Shown here: one piece after another, positions 18,242 to 27,374 of the stretch
How positions within the stretch are numbered: position 1 is the stretch's first letter
Layout of the letters: each line of letters begins with the position of its first letter
NCBI GenBank assembly: GCA_018222585.1
Contig: JAAFAB010000004.1
Coordinates: forward strand, 351,915-415,914
Direction of reading: 5' to 3'
Origin: Paracoccaceae bacterium
Lineage (GTDB): Bacteria; Pseudomonadota; Alphaproteobacteria; Rhodobacterales; Rhodobacteraceae
Length of the DNA: 64,000 bases
Notes under the pieces: generated by a model
Seen by the model: only the letters and a program-made list of their open reading frames with translations
The model's database searches: none
What the model was told of the DNA's origin: nothing
Position numbers and translations under genes: made by a program

Positions 18242-20515
18242 ATGGCCGGAGTCGCACACACCCCCCATCTCGAGAAACGCCCCTCGGGCTACTTTTTCCG
18301 GCGCCGTCTGCCGAAGGCCTGGGTCGAGATATCGAACCCTGGTCAAAGTTCGGCCATCTGCCTCTCGCTACGGACCGACGTCCTCTCCGAAGCGACATGC
18401 CGCGTCCGCGCCCTTACGGCACTCACGGACCTGGCCGTCGCGCTGACGACGGAGAGACCGGTGGACCACCTGAGCGCCGAGCACGTGACATTGCTGACTG
18501 AACTGGCCCGCTGCCAGATCGCTGCCCACGAGGCCATGCGGGCCTGCACCGAGCCGCGTTCGGAGGCGGCGGCGAATTTCGCGGCGCAAACGGAGCGCGC
18601 GACTCAGGACATGCTGCGCCGGGCCCTGGCGCTCGGCGACCGAACGCCGGTTACAGAGCCCTTGCGCGAGATGGCGCGGCAGTTCGGCGTGACCCTCGAC
18701 GAGACCAGCTCGGACTGGCGTGCCCTCGCCTTCGAGGCTCTGCGGGTCATGCTCGACGTGTCCCGCGAACGGGAACGGCGCGAGGTCGGGACCTACGAGG
18801 AAGCGACCCCGATCTTCCGGTCGGTCATGGCAAGCCGGTTGGCTTCCCCTGCCACCGCCCTGCCCGTGGCTGCCTCGGATTCGTGCGCCCCCGCCCTGGC
18901 CATCCCGGCAGCAGCCGCGCCAATCGCGATTTCCGTGCCGGTGTCAACGATGCCGGCGGCCACCACACCGGCCGAACCAAAGATGGCCTGTCCCGTTCAG
19001 AACCAAGTCGAGACGCTCGGCGTCGAGCCCGAAACCGCAGCGCTCAATGTCGAGAACAATAGCTCCCGTGCGCCATCTTCCCAGGAACGCGCCCTCGTTC
19101 CCGCCGCCCAGGCGCAAGAGACGGCGCCGATGCGCTCCGTAACGTCACGGGAGGAGCCCCAGATCCTGATCGATCAATCGCTCCTCTCGGACGAGGCGCG
19201 CGCCGCCCTGGCGAAAGGGCCCAACATTGAGCTTCGCGAGGCCTTCGATGTCTATTTCGAACTCAAGGAGCTCGGATATGGAGATCTCTTCGGGACCCGC
19301 CAAAAGCGCTTCCCGGATAAAGGCAAGGACTGGAAACGGACGTCCGGTGGAAACGCCAGAAAGGGCCGTGATATCTGGGTTGATGTCCTGGGCAACCAGC
19401 CGTTCCACCAGATCGAGTGGACCGAGGTCGACGGCGTCCTGAACGTCATTCGCCGGATCCCCAAATACCACGGCAAGAAGAAGAATCTTCTCAATACTAA
19501 AGGTTTCCGCGACCTTGTCGAGCGTGCCGACGAGCAGGAACTCGCGGCGGCGACAGCCGCAAAGGAGTTGCTTGCCGCTCGTGGGAAGGCGACGCCGGCC
19601 GAGCTCGAACGCGCGGACCTCGATGCGAAGATCCCCAGGCTTCGTGTCGCCACCTTCCTCCGCCATGGCCGCATGGCGAACCGAGTCGGCAAGATGCTGA
19701 AATCCATGAAGCTGATCGAGAAGAACCCGTTAGAGATCTGTTCCTGGACCAACGACGAGGCGAAGGACATGAAGGCGAACGAGGAAGACCGGTCGCGCAT
19801 GCTCTGGGACGACAGGATTCAGAAGCTCTTCGCGTCTCCGGTCTATCAGGGGCAATGCGAGGAGAAGGATTACCCGCTGTTCTGGGGCCCTCTTATCGCG
19901 CGCCTTGCCGGCTGTCGCGCCGAGGAAATCCTGCAACTCGCACCAGAGGATTTCGGGTCGGAGAACGACGTCGCTTATTTCACGGTCCGCAATGTGACCG
20001 GCAACCACGTGAAATCCACCGCCGGGGAGCGCCGCATCGCCGTGCACCCGAAGCTCGTCGAGCTCGGACTTCTCCACTTCGTGGAGATGCGGCGGGGGCA
20101 GAAGCAGTCGCGCCTGTTCCCGAACCTCAGCCGCGGCCAGACGAAGGAGACGTTTTCCGAACTCTACAGCAAGACCTTCGGCTATTACCGCAAGACGAAC
20201 GACTGCTACTGGCCGGGCCTCGACTTCCATGCCTTGCGCACGACCTTCCACAACGACCTCGGCAACCTGCTCTGCCCCGACATGGTGCGCCGGCGCCTCA
20301 TGGGGCACGAAAAGCCGGTGGACGAGGGTGACGGATCCTACACGCGCGAGATCTGGGTGAAGACGCTCCACGAGGTCATCAGCCAGATCGACCTGGATAT
20401 CTCGAGGATCAAGAGCCCCTTCGCCGCGTCCAAGTCCGCAGCTCCCGAGACCGAGCCAACCCAGGTTCAGGTCGATCACGGCAATGTCGTCGGGTTTCGT
20501 CGCCGGCCGGCCTGA
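18242..20515 (+). CDS. Tyrosine-type site-specific integrase
   Basis: Large (757-residue) tyrosine recombinase that probably inserted the island into the tRNA-Asn gene. The N-terminus (KRPSGYFFRRRLPKAWVEIS) matches the integrase family that often has DUF6538. A long Pro/Ala-rich linker (residues about 200-300) separates it from the core-binding domain. The catalytic domain has R in LAGCRAEEILQL, K in NHVKSTAGERR, HxxR in DFHALRTTFHND, H in LMGHEK and the nucleophile Tyr700 in GSYTRE. It starts at the first plausible ATG after the tRNA. A paralogue without the nucleophile follows. Confidence 0.92.
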   Translation: MAGVAHTPHLEKRPSGYFFRRRLPKAWVEISNPGQSSAICLSLRTDVLSEATCRVRALTALTDLAVALTTERPVDHLSAEHVTLLTELARCQIAAHEAMRACTEPRSEAAANFAAQTERATQDMLRRALALGDRTPVTEPLREMARQFGVTLDETSSDWRALAFEALRVMLDVSRERERREVGTYEEATPIFRSVMASRLASPATALPVAASDSCAPALAIPAAAAPIAISVPVSTMPAATTPAEPKMACPVQNQVETLGVEPETAALNVENNSSRAPSSQERALVPAAQAQETAPMRSVTSREEPQILIDQSLLSDEARAALAKGPNIELREAFDVYFELKELGYGDLFGTRQKRFPDKGKDWKRTSGGNARKGRDIWVDVLGNQPFHQIEWTEVDGVLNVIRRIPKYHGKKKNLLNTKGFRDLVERADEQELAAATAAKELLAARGKATPAELERADLDAKIPRLRVATFLRHGRMANRVGKMLKSMKLIEKNPLEICSWTNDEAKDMKANEEDRSRMLWDDRIQKLFASPVYQGQCEEKDYPLFWGPLIARLAGCRAEEILQLAPEDFGSENDVAYFTVRNVTGNHVKSTAGERRIAVHPKLVELGLLHFVEMRRGQKQSRLFPNLSRGQTKETFSELYSKTFGYYRKTNDCYWPGLDFHALRTTFHNDLGNLLCPDMVRRRLMGHEKPVDEGDGSYTREIWVKTLHEVISQIDLDISRIKSPFAASKSAAPETEPTQVQVDHGNVVGFRRRPA

Positions 20516-20672
20516 CATTCCGAGTCGGCACTGCCCACCGCGGAGTCATTCGACCTCACGAAGGCGTGATGCATCACGGGAAATAACGATCCGAAATTTT
20601 GACTCAGATCAACTGTTTTCCGCGAATCCGGGGCATAGCGGCGGCATTCCAACACCCACGGAGATACAGGAA
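20516..20672 (+). promoter_or_regulatory. Intergenic region with palindrome CGTGATGCATCACG
   Basis: A 157-bp, AT-richer stretch between two recombinase genes. CGTGATGCATCACG (20565-20578) is a perfect palindrome. Twelve of its bases recur at 22388-22399, over the stop of a small minus-strand gene. TTGACT near 20601 could be a -35 element. It may be an operator or a recombinase-binding site. Confidence 0.4.
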
Positions 20673-21881
20673 ATGCGCGATATCCTCGTCACCCGAATTG
20701 ACACGGAAATGCCTCAGGAAACCACCACCTGGCAGTCACCTCGATCCCTTCTCGAGGCCGCCAATATCACAGAACAATCACGCGCCGTCCTCGACGGGGA
20801 ACTGCAAATCTGCCTCGAGACGGCCTTCGAGCTCTTCATCGACGCACGGTCGCTGGGATATCGGCCTGGTGCCCTGCGGCTCGATGCCGCTCGTGGTGAA
20901 CACTGGCGCCGGATCAGCGGTGCGAATACGCAGAGTGCGAAGCGTGTATGGACGCGGGCCCTCGGGAATCCGTTCCTTTCCGATATCGAGCGGAAAGATA
21001 TCGTCCTTGCGTTGGAAAAGATCCGGAATCTGCCGAAATACCACGGGAAACGCAGCAGCAGTGGCACCGATCATAAAAGTGGGCTGGGGAAAGAAACTTC
21101 TGCTCGCGACCGCATCGGGATTTCGACATTCCTGAAGTTCGGGCGGACGGCACGGCAGGTTGGCGATCTACTGGTCGAATTGAATCTCGAAGACGCGAAT
21201 CCGTTCGATATCTGTTCCTGGTCGACGGCCGAGGAGGCCTGTCCGCGGCAGCAGGAGCGCCCATCCGAGACCCGTAACTGGTCGGAGGCAGTTGAGAGCT
21301 ACCTGTCCTCGCCGATATTCAAGGGAGACATGAGGGATGCCGGGGACCCGCTGTTCTGGATCCCGCTCTTAATGCGCCTCGGAGGCCTGCGGCTCGACGA
21401 AGCCGTCCACCTCACGACCGAGGATCTGCAATATCGTGACGGCATGCCTGTCCTCTGCATTGATCGCGATGCGAAGGCTTCCAAGTCCTTCCGGGAGATC
21501 CCTATCTCTCGGCGGCTTCAGGACCTTGGCCTCGTCGCTCTGTTCGAGTTGCGGCGGGACCAGAAGGAGACACTGCTTTTCCCGCAACTTGCGGAAGGTC
21601 AACCCGGGTCGGGCAGCACGCGGTTCCGGAAGGATTTCATTCGCTACTGCGAGACGCACGAGATGGATGCTTCGACGCTCCACGCTCACGATTTCCGGAG
21701 AGCCTTGCAGCATGCACTGCTCGAACAGGAATGCCCGGAGCACTTAGTCAGAAGCGCAATGGGTCAGATGTCGCGGGATACGTCGGGCAAGTTTCTCGAT
21801 GACAACCGGCTTCAAACCGTCCAGCAGGCGCTTTCCGAGGCTGGCGCGGGCCTTCCGGATATCGTCGGCCCGAACCGCTGA
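20673..21881 (+). CDS. Tyrosine recombinase paralogue lacking the catalytic tyrosine
   Basis: A 402-residue protein clearly related to the integrase before it: both share the pattern around AFxxxxxxxxLGY, WRRISGANT / WKRTSGGNA and LPKYHGK / IPKYHGK. It lacks the long N-terminal part. The catalytic arginine (GGLRLDEAVHL), lysine (KASKSFREIP) and HxxR (HDFRRALQHA) are kept. The box with LMGHEK in the integrase reads AMGQMS here (Gln365), and the nucleophile position is Phe374 (GKFLDD). It is therefore unlikely to cleave DNA and may modulate its neighbour. The ATG at 20673 follows GGAGATACAGGAA; the frame is open further upstream but that part looks non-coding. Confidence 0.88.
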   Translation: MRDILVTRIDTEMPQETTTWQSPRSLLEAANITEQSRAVLDGELQICLETAFELFIDARSLGYRPGALRLDAARGEHWRRISGANTQSAKRVWTRALGNPFLSDIERKDIVLALEKIRNLPKYHGKRSSSGTDHKSGLGKETSARDRIGISTFLKFGRTARQVGDLLVELNLEDANPFDICSWSTAEEACPRQQERPSETRNWSEAVESYLSSPIFKGDMRDAGDPLFWIPLLMRLGGLRLDEAVHLTTEDLQYRDGMPVLCIDRDAKASKSFREIPISRRLQDLGLVALFELRRDQKETLLFPQLAEGQPGSGSTRFRKDFIRYCETHEMDASTLHAHDFRRALQHALLEQECPEHLVRSAMGQMSRDTSGKFLDDNRLQTVQQALSEAGAGLPDIVGPNR

Positions 21882-22326
21882 ACGATAGTGAGGAGAAGGC
21901 CCGGGCACCTGCCCCGGGCCTTCTGCATGTTTCCGCATTATTTCCGTCTTCGGCAACTCCTTGGCGCGACGAGCCCCTGCTCCGAAGACAGGCCAAGGCG
22001 CGTAGGGTCTCATGTGCGGAAAGCCGCCGCGCGAAAATGAAGGCGGTTGGATACCGGGCATACCATCTTGCCGGCGCTTCGAGATAGCCAAGCGTGCCGA
22101 GCGCCTCGAGCGCCGTCACCCGAACGACACCGCACTCAAAATACCACTCGGTTTCCTCGATACCAGGCTCCACCCCGAAGCGACCATCCCCGAGATCGAA
22201 AACACCTGCGACGAGGGTGAATGGCTTGAGATCGCGATGGATATGTTCGCACCATGCCCAGGCCATGCCCAGATCGTCGGCAATCCTGCGGCGGCCTCCG
22301 GTGAACGGGTCATTCCTACTCACCAT
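21748..22326 (-). CDS. Hypothetical protein (doubtful extent)
   Basis: Open frame of 192 residues on the minus strand. The first 115 or so residues look protein-like (FTLVAGVFDLGDGRFGVEPG, then EWYFECGVVRVTALEALGTL). The rest runs across the recombinase terminator and antisense to the recombinase, which is odd, so the true end may be lost by mutation. A GAGAG stands a few bases before the ATG. No family recognised. Confidence 0.3.
   Translation of the reverse strand: MVSRNDPFTGGRRRIADDLGMAWAWCEHIHRDLKPFTLVAGVFDLGDGRFGVEPGIEETEWYFECGVVRVTALEALGTLGYLEAPARWYARYPTAFIFARRLSAHETLRALACLRSRGSSRQGVAEDGNNAETCRRPGAGARAFSSLSFSGSGRRYPEGPRQPRKAPAGRFEAGCHRETCPTYPATSDPLRF
21894..21924 (+). terminator. Hairpin terminator after recombinase pair
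   Basis: A perfect 12-bp stem (AGAAGGCCCGGG / CCCGGGCCTTCT) with a 7-base loop lies 13 bp after the second recombinase stop. It is followed by GCATGTTTCCGCATTATTTCC, which is T-rich but interrupted. Confidence 0.8.
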
Positions 22327-22396
22327 GGGAACTCTCGCCGAACCCCGAGGCGATAAGGAAAGCGGAGACGCGCTGTCGTGCTGTCACCGTGATGCA

Positions 22397-22840
22397 TCAG
22401 CCCGCGAACCGGCGATTGACCATCCGCTCGCCACAGAGACGCGCGTTGAGAACCTGCATCATGCGCGCGAGGTAAAGAAGCTTGTTGGACCAAGCCTCGA
22501 TCGCTTCCCCGCGCTCCGAGAGAACCCGGTGCCTGTAGACCGCACCAGCGGCTCCGTATTCGGGGTCATTCTCCCCCTCGAACACATCCTCGTAGCCGAG
22601 CGTCTCCGTCTCGCGTTCCGCGCGGAGAATGTCCACGAGCATATCGACGGACTGCAGCGCACGCGGACCAGCTGGATCATCGCCAGAGATGCCGTTCAGC
22701 AGGCCGCGGATATGACGATGCTGATGTGCATCTGCGGACAGTAGGTTCACGGGCAGGTCCTCGGCAAGAGCCCTGCAGGCCACGATTGTCCGCGCGGCAA
22801 GCTCTTCGATTGGCATTACATAGAGTTGTATGTCGTTCAT
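22397..22840 (-). CDS. Hypothetical protein
   Basis: A 147-residue acidic, helical-looking protein with no recognised domain. Its start (MNDIQLYVMPIEELAARTIV) is chosen because GGAGAG precedes the ATG; the frame stays open upstream, but that part does not resemble coding sequence. The middle (SVDMLVDILRAERETETLGY) and the end (KLLYLARMMQVLNARLCGER) suggest amphipathic helices. It lies downstream of, and on the same strand as, another small gene (22921-23331) and the two minus-strand recombinases, so it may be a cargo gene of that mobility module. Confidence 0.6.
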   Translation of the reverse strand: MNDIQLYVMPIEELAARTIVACRALAEDLPVNLLSADAHQHRHIRGLLNGISGDDPAGPRALQSVDMLVDILRAERETETLGYEDVFEGENDPEYGAAGAVYRHRVLSERGEAIEAWSNKLLYLARMMQVLNARLCGERMVNRRFAG

Positions 22841-22920
22841 CCAGTCTCTCCAGAAATTGGTCTGTGGCACTACACGTCGCGGTGCCTGCAAGAGCCGGCC
22901 CAGAGGGCCGGAGGGAGAGA

Positions 22921-23331
22921 TCAGGCGGCAACGCGGGCACCTTTCGCGGCCAACGGTGTTGCCGCAGGCGCCGACGCGTCCGGCAGAGAACACAGAACCT
23001 CGGTCATTGCGGCCGCAAGGCGGCAAATTCCGTTGACCACGAGATCGTCGGGACGGATGTCGCAGAAGTGGCCAGGATCGGTCGCATCCGGATCGCCAAC
23101 CAGCTCGAGGGTCAGCACCCCATGGAGCCAGCGAATCTCGCGCCGCAGGTGGGGCCCGAGTCCGGACGCGTGTCGAAGCCGTGAGACCAGGCGCAGAAAT
23201 CGGCGCTGCGCCGCCGGCCCGCCGAGCAGCAGTGATGCCTCCGAGAGGCCTGCGAAGTGCTCGGCGACAAACCTCCGTATTGACCAGAGGGCAATTGCAC
23301 CTGCAGACCGGGCGGGGGTGATGTTGGGCAT
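22921..23331 (-). CDS. Hypothetical protein
   Basis: A 136-residue protein without a recognised family. The ATG at 23331 follows AAGGAACTCACCC. The sequence is rich in Leu, Ala and Arg (RFVAEHFAGLSEASLLLGG, RRFLRLVSRLRHASGLGPHL), suggesting a helical fold with a basic face. It is 80 bp upstream of another small gene on the same strand, with which it may share a transcript. Function cannot be inferred. Confidence 0.6.
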   Translation of the reverse strand: MPNITPARSAGAIALWSIRRFVAEHFAGLSEASLLLGGPAAQRRFLRLVSRLRHASGLGPHLRREIRWLHGVLTLELVGDPDATDPGHFCDIRPDDLVVNGICRLAAAMTEVLCSLPDASAPAATPLAAKGARVAA

Positions 23332-23796
23332 GGGTGAGTTCCTTCTGTCACGGACAGTCCGTGTCCGCTTCAAGCGCCCTGATCTCTCCTTTCGTCGGGG
23401 CGGGTTGCGGGGCTCGACGCTCCTCTCGGTAGCAGCCAGGAGAGTGATAGTTGTGTCGAACCCGTCGTCTCTCGTTTTGGCGCACGAGGCGTCGGCGGCG
23501 CGCCCTCACGCAGAGGGGCGCGCAGTCCGACGGCTCGTGCACGAATATCTTGCTGCGTATTGTCACGCGCTGAACCTGCGGGGCTGCCATGCGAGAGCAT
23601 TCGTATCGCGTCTCGTGCTGCAGCTTTCATGCCGATCGGCCTCATTCGAAGAGGCGGGAAATTCCTAACCACGGCCGGGTGATCCATCCGATCAGCCTCG
23701 TCGATCGCGGCCTCAACCGGATGGCCGCGATCGATCGGGGCCGATCCCCTTTTCCAATTCTTCCGCGCTTGCCGTCAGGCAGACACCGTCGCGAAG
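23332..23796. other. Non-coding stretch with a large inverted repeat
   Basis: No convincing gene is seen on either strand. Positions 23701-23734 form a perfect 12+12 inverted repeat (TCGATCGCGGCC / GGCCGCGATCGA, 10-base loop). On the plus strand GGGG-CCGAT-CCCC followed by TTTT comes directly after it. It could end transcription of the recombinase operon or act as a recombination or regulatory site. Confidence 0.5.
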
Positions 23797-25179
23797 CTAC
23801 AGATGCGTCGCGCGGGCCCGAGTCTTGCGCTTGCCGATTGATTTTTTCGACTGCGCCGCAATGATCTTTCGCGCCGCTTGCCAGATCGCCTCCCCCGCCG
23901 CCCCTTCGCACTCGGCACGATAAGCCTTGCCGGCTTTTCGCGTGCCATGCCCCAGGTGGGTCGCAATGACATCGGCGGCACGTGCCGGGTCGTGACGACG
24001 CATGTAGTCCGCGGCAAGGGTCCTCAGATCATGCGAAGGGACACCAATCGCGGCCTTGGTCAGTTCGGTCGGAAGATTCCGGTAGGGCTGGCTGTGAACG
24101 AGCGACAACCAGTTGCAGCCGACAAGCTCCTGGTAGCGGATATGGACGAGGCGATCGGGCCGCCCGTCGAGGATCCACTCGTCGAGGATTTCGCAGATCT
24201 CGGGCCAGATCGCACCCGTTTCCGTCTCGGCCCGGGTCTTCTGCTGCTGCCATTCGGCGCGCCAGGTTCCGTCGACCTCACGGACGATCTGATGGCCGAA
24301 GCGCCAAGATACGAGATCGCCCTTCCGCGGCGGCTTGTGCATGATGACCGCGCAGACGACCGCCTGCTGCATGCAGCGGCGTCGCGCTGAGCTATGTGCC
24401 GGCAGGTCATGAGCGCGTTCCCTGAGTTCGCGGATCCTGTCGGCGACATGAGCATATCCGCCGCGTTCCGTGAGGCCCGCCAGCCGTTCATACTTGTTCT
24501 TCGCAGCCAGCTCGGCCTGATCCCGCAGATCGCGCGAGATGACCCGCATCGCAGTCAGGCTCTCTTGCGCGACGCCACATTTGGCGCCCAAGGCAATCAG
24601 GCCCTCGAGGTAGTTCGCGGCCGTGACGGGCTTCACGCGCCGTTCCGGGTCGTGGTGGAACAGGAAAGCATCCGACAGTTCGCACGCCGCGACGAAGCCA
24701 TGCGCCTCGGACGCGAGACCTTCCGCGACGATCGTGGCGCACCGATCGATGCTGGCGATGTACCGCTGCCTGGTGCTGGCCTTGATAGGTGCGTCGTCGA
24801 GGTCTGGCTTCATCCGCCGCCACGTCTCGGGCCAGGCCGCGCCGATGGTCGTCTCAACGGTCGGCGCGACCTTCGCGGTCCGCTTCGGTCGCCGGGCATA
24901 CCATTCCTCGCTGACGACCTTGGCCAAGGCAGTCGACACATGCGGCGCGTATCGCGAGAGCGCGCGCAGCAGACACCGAAATGTCGATTCCGAAGCGGCC
25001 GCGTCCCAGTATGCCTCGGTGGGCGGCATGGCGAGACTGCCCTTGCCTGCCCGGACCGCCGACCAGAAACGACCCATCACCTGCGCCGCACCCGGCTCGA
25101 GCTGCGGCGCGTCTTCCAGCATGGCACGGCGGATCGCGGCCGGCACATCTTTCAGTATCTCGTCGGGCCTGCTCTTCAT
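23797..25179 (-). CDS. Tyrosine recombinase-like site-specific integrase
   Basis: A 460-residue member of the tyrosine recombinase superfamily. The catalytic region has R in KPPRKGDLVSWRF, HxxR in PSHDLRTLAADYMRR, HLGHGTRKAGKAY with the second-box histidine, and the probable nucleophile Tyr in KAYRAE. The N-terminal part (KASTRQRYIASIDRC) resembles a core-binding domain. The ATG at 25179 lies one base after the stop of the larger recombinase upstream, so the two are translated as a pair. It ends in a very basic tail (KKSIGKRKTRARAT). It is unlike the integrase at 18242 in sequence. Confidence 0.88.
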   Translation of the reverse strand: MKSRPDEILKDVPAAIRRAMLEDAPQLEPGAAQVMGRFWSAVRAGKGSLAMPPTEAYWDAAASESTFRCLLRALSRYAPHVSTALAKVVSEEWYARRPKRTAKVAPTVETTIGAAWPETWRRMKPDLDDAPIKASTRQRYIASIDRCATIVAEGLASEAHGFVAACELSDAFLFHHDPERRVKPVTAANYLEGLIALGAKCGVAQESLTAMRVISRDLRDQAELAAKNKYERLAGLTERGGYAHVADRIRELRERAHDLPAHSSARRRCMQQAVVCAVIMHKPPRKGDLVSWRFGHQIVREVDGTWRAEWQQQKTRAETETGAIWPEICEILDEWILDGRPDRLVHIRYQELVGCNWLSLVHSQPYRNLPTELTKAAIGVPSHDLRTLAADYMRRHDPARAADVIATHLGHGTRKAGKAYRAECEGAAGEAIWQAARKIIAAQSKKSIGKRKTRARATHL

Positions 25180-25180
25180 G

Positions 25181-27106
25181 TCATGTTCTCCGTTGCATGC
25201 GCGAAAAAATATCCGGGTGCCGCTCAAGCAGAGCGGCGCGCACGGCCACGGCCGCCGCTTCACCGCTGTCCTTCCGGTAATGCCGTTTCGCGACTTGTTC
25301 CGTGTTCGCGAGAACCGAAGCGACGGTTCCGAACGCACCGGGTTTGACAGCGAGCAACAGCGTGGCAAGCGCGTGCCGGCACTGGTGCGGCGTCAGCCCG
25401 AGCCCGAGCTGGCGGTCGCCGAGATCCCACAACTCCAGGATCGATGCGACGGACATGCAACCACCGGGCAGGTTCAGGGCCGATTTCCGCAACCGTGGTG
25501 CGGCGGTGCCCGGAAAAAGGTAGGGCGAGTCATCGAGGCCGCGGAGCTTCATCAGCTTGGGCCGGTCGACCTTGTCCCACTGCCAGAGCACCTTGGCGTC
25601 GTCTCCGAGCACGTTGACGACCAAAGTTTCCCCGTTCTTGACCTCGCCTCCGGAAAACCGGATCTCGGCATGCTCCCGGTCCGCGATCCATGTCAGGTTG
25701 CGCGGGCATCCCGGTGTCGCCCGGCGACGGGTCATGAACAGGTTGGCCGGCCGCAGCGCCCGGCTGACCTGGATCGCGTAGGCAGCGGCGCAAGCCGACA
25801 GCCGGAGTGCACGATCCTTTGCAAAGTCGGTCGATGCCGCCGCGAGTTCCTTGGTCGAGATGTCGCCGAGCCGGGCGGGGGCGTTCACGAAGGCCGCCGC
25901 GAGATGCGGGGACTTTCGCAGACGGTTGCAGATGGCCTCCGCGTCTGCGGTCATTTCGATCGGCGACAACACGTAGTCCGCATGGAACAGCCGCACGAGG
26001 CTGATCCGCGCGAGGATCTCGGGATCGCGCAGACCGTGCCGCGCGATCGTCGTTAGGTTCGTGAACCGAGACCACAGCGTCGAGCTTTCGTCCGCATCCT
26101 TCAGCGTAGGAGACGCCGCGCTCCGCGCAATCTGCGCGGCGCAGGCCGCTTCCAGCGCGTCGGTGGTGAACGCGTCGCGCAACGTCCCGAGGCCCGCGAA
26201 CCCGGTCTCCGGCGCACGGCTCTCGCGCAGAAGCCATGTCGTGGCCTGCCGGTAACCAGCCAGCGCGGTCTCAATGTTCTTGGGCAGCTTTTTCTTCTTG
26301 TCACCGACGCGCGCGGCAATCTCCGCATCGATCTCGATGGCCGACCGGCCAAGTCGCATCTGCTCCTTGGCCCATTCTCTCATGTCGGCTGGCTGGCGCA
26401 GCGTCTGGCGGAACACCTCCTCCGCATCTGCACGGAAATCGGCGGGCAGCGACTCCCAGGGAATGCGGCGCGCCCGGTCGGAGGCGGCCGGCACGACGAA
26501 ATCCTGGCGTGGCAGCAGGCCCGCAAGCTCCGGCCAGCGATTGTGTCCGCGTCGCAGCTCGACAATGCGCTGCGCAAACTTCCGTAGCGACTTGCGACCA
26601 TCCGGCGTCGCGTCGTGCCAGAGCCGGTCGAATTCTGCCTGGTGGAGGTCCGGCAAGGCAAGGCGAGCCCGTGCCCGAACCAGGAGAAACGGCCTGTGGG
26701 TGCTGGTGGTGAAAAGCGCGCCGTTGTCGACGAACCCCTCGTTCTCGACGATGAACTTGATGGCCTTGTCGTAGCTCGCGCGGGCGCCCGTGTCCGGGGT
26801 GTCATGTCCGCGCGCCACAAGAAATCGCTGTAGAGCGGAGCGGACACGGGAATTCCCGCGCTTGCGCGCCGTGTCGAGATTCTTCGAGCGGGAGACGGCC
26901 CCATAGGCGGATGCGGCGATCACCTTCTCGAAGTAGCCGAGGTCAGCCGGAACGAGATCCAATTCCTCTTCGGTCAGGTCGAGCCGCGCAGCGACCTTCT
27001 CGATCTCATAGACTGTGTCGCGGCTCTCGCCGGTCTCCTTCGCCCAGTCCAGAAAGTCCGGGAACATCGGGGGGGCGGCGTTGGTCAATGTTCTGTCGTG
27101 TTTCAT
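25181..27106 (-). CDS. Large tyrosine recombinase-like protein
   Basis: A 641-residue protein whose C-terminal third has tyrosine recombinase features: R in SRALRPANLFMTR, HxxR in LTPHQCRHALATLLL, and ANTEQVAKRHYRK with the probable nucleophile tyrosine. The usual second-box His is Asn here. The N-terminal two thirds are helical and family-specific (FLDWAKETGESRDTVYEIEK). The ATG at 27106 is favoured by GGAGATCGAAAAG; a GTG at 27148 is possible. It sits in tandem with the recombinase at 23797. With the double-HTH gene upstream it forms a separate mobility module on the minus strand. Confidence 0.85.
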   Translation of the reverse strand: MKHDRTLTNAAPPMFPDFLDWAKETGESRDTVYEIEKVAARLDLTEEELDLVPADLGYFEKVIAASAYGAVSRSKNLDTARKRGNSRVRSALQRFLVARGHDTPDTGARASYDKAIKFIVENEGFVDNGALFTTSTHRPFLLVRARARLALPDLHQAEFDRLWHDATPDGRKSLRKFAQRIVELRRGHNRWPELAGLLPRQDFVVPAASDRARRIPWESLPADFRADAEEVFRQTLRQPADMREWAKEQMRLGRSAIEIDAEIAARVGDKKKKLPKNIETALAGYRQATTWLLRESRAPETGFAGLGTLRDAFTTDALEAACAAQIARSAASPTLKDADESSTLWSRFTNLTTIARHGLRDPEILARISLVRLFHADYVLSPIEMTADAEAICNRLRKSPHLAAAFVNAPARLGDISTKELAAASTDFAKDRALRLSACAAAYAIQVSRALRPANLFMTRRRATPGCPRNLTWIADREHAEIRFSGGEVKNGETLVVNVLGDDAKVLWQWDKVDRPKLMKLRGLDDSPYLFPGTAAPRLRKSALNLPGGCMSVASILELWDLGDRQLGLGLTPHQCRHALATLLLAVKPGAFGTVASVLANTEQVAKRHYRKDSGEAAAVAVRAALLERHPDIFSRMQRRT

Positions 27107-27374
27107 CTTTTCGATCTCCAGGGTTGGGGCCTCTCGGGCCGCCTTCACGCGGAAAGGCGGCTCGTGCGGCCCAGGCCACGGACCTCATTCGGTCCCTTCA
27201 GGAGATCGCGCCCGGCGCGGCGTCTCGCACAATCTGTCGTGATTTTCCCGCGTTTCGCAGGATCGCCCCCGAGCATAACGCCGATTTATGTTCGGGGACG
27301 GATGTGCGACGGGCGGAGCCATCCCGCTCGTGTCGGAATGGTCCCGGTCGCACTTGTGCGACGCGGACGCGGTG
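27107..27374. promoter_or_regulatory. Control region with inverted repeats before recombinase operon
   Basis: GTGCGAC occurs at 27304-27310 and, as a perfect dyad GTCGCAC-TT-GTGCGAC, at 27347-27362, overlapping the region just past the HTH gene stop. CCCCGAGCATA (27267-27277) pairs with TATGTTCGGGG (27287-27297) with one mismatch. These look like operators or recombinase-binding sites for the module. Confidence 0.45.

Noticed and set aside
18026..18346. Minus-strand open frame ending in GGRDRTYDQLINSQLLYR
   Set aside because: This is the reverse reading of the tRNA-Asn gene and its flank. Such frames are a well-known false annotation.
23370..23687. Minus-strand frames in the gene-free stretch after the small gene at 23331
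   Set aside because: Arg/Pro-rich, no ribosome site and no protein-like pattern. Kept only as non-coding.
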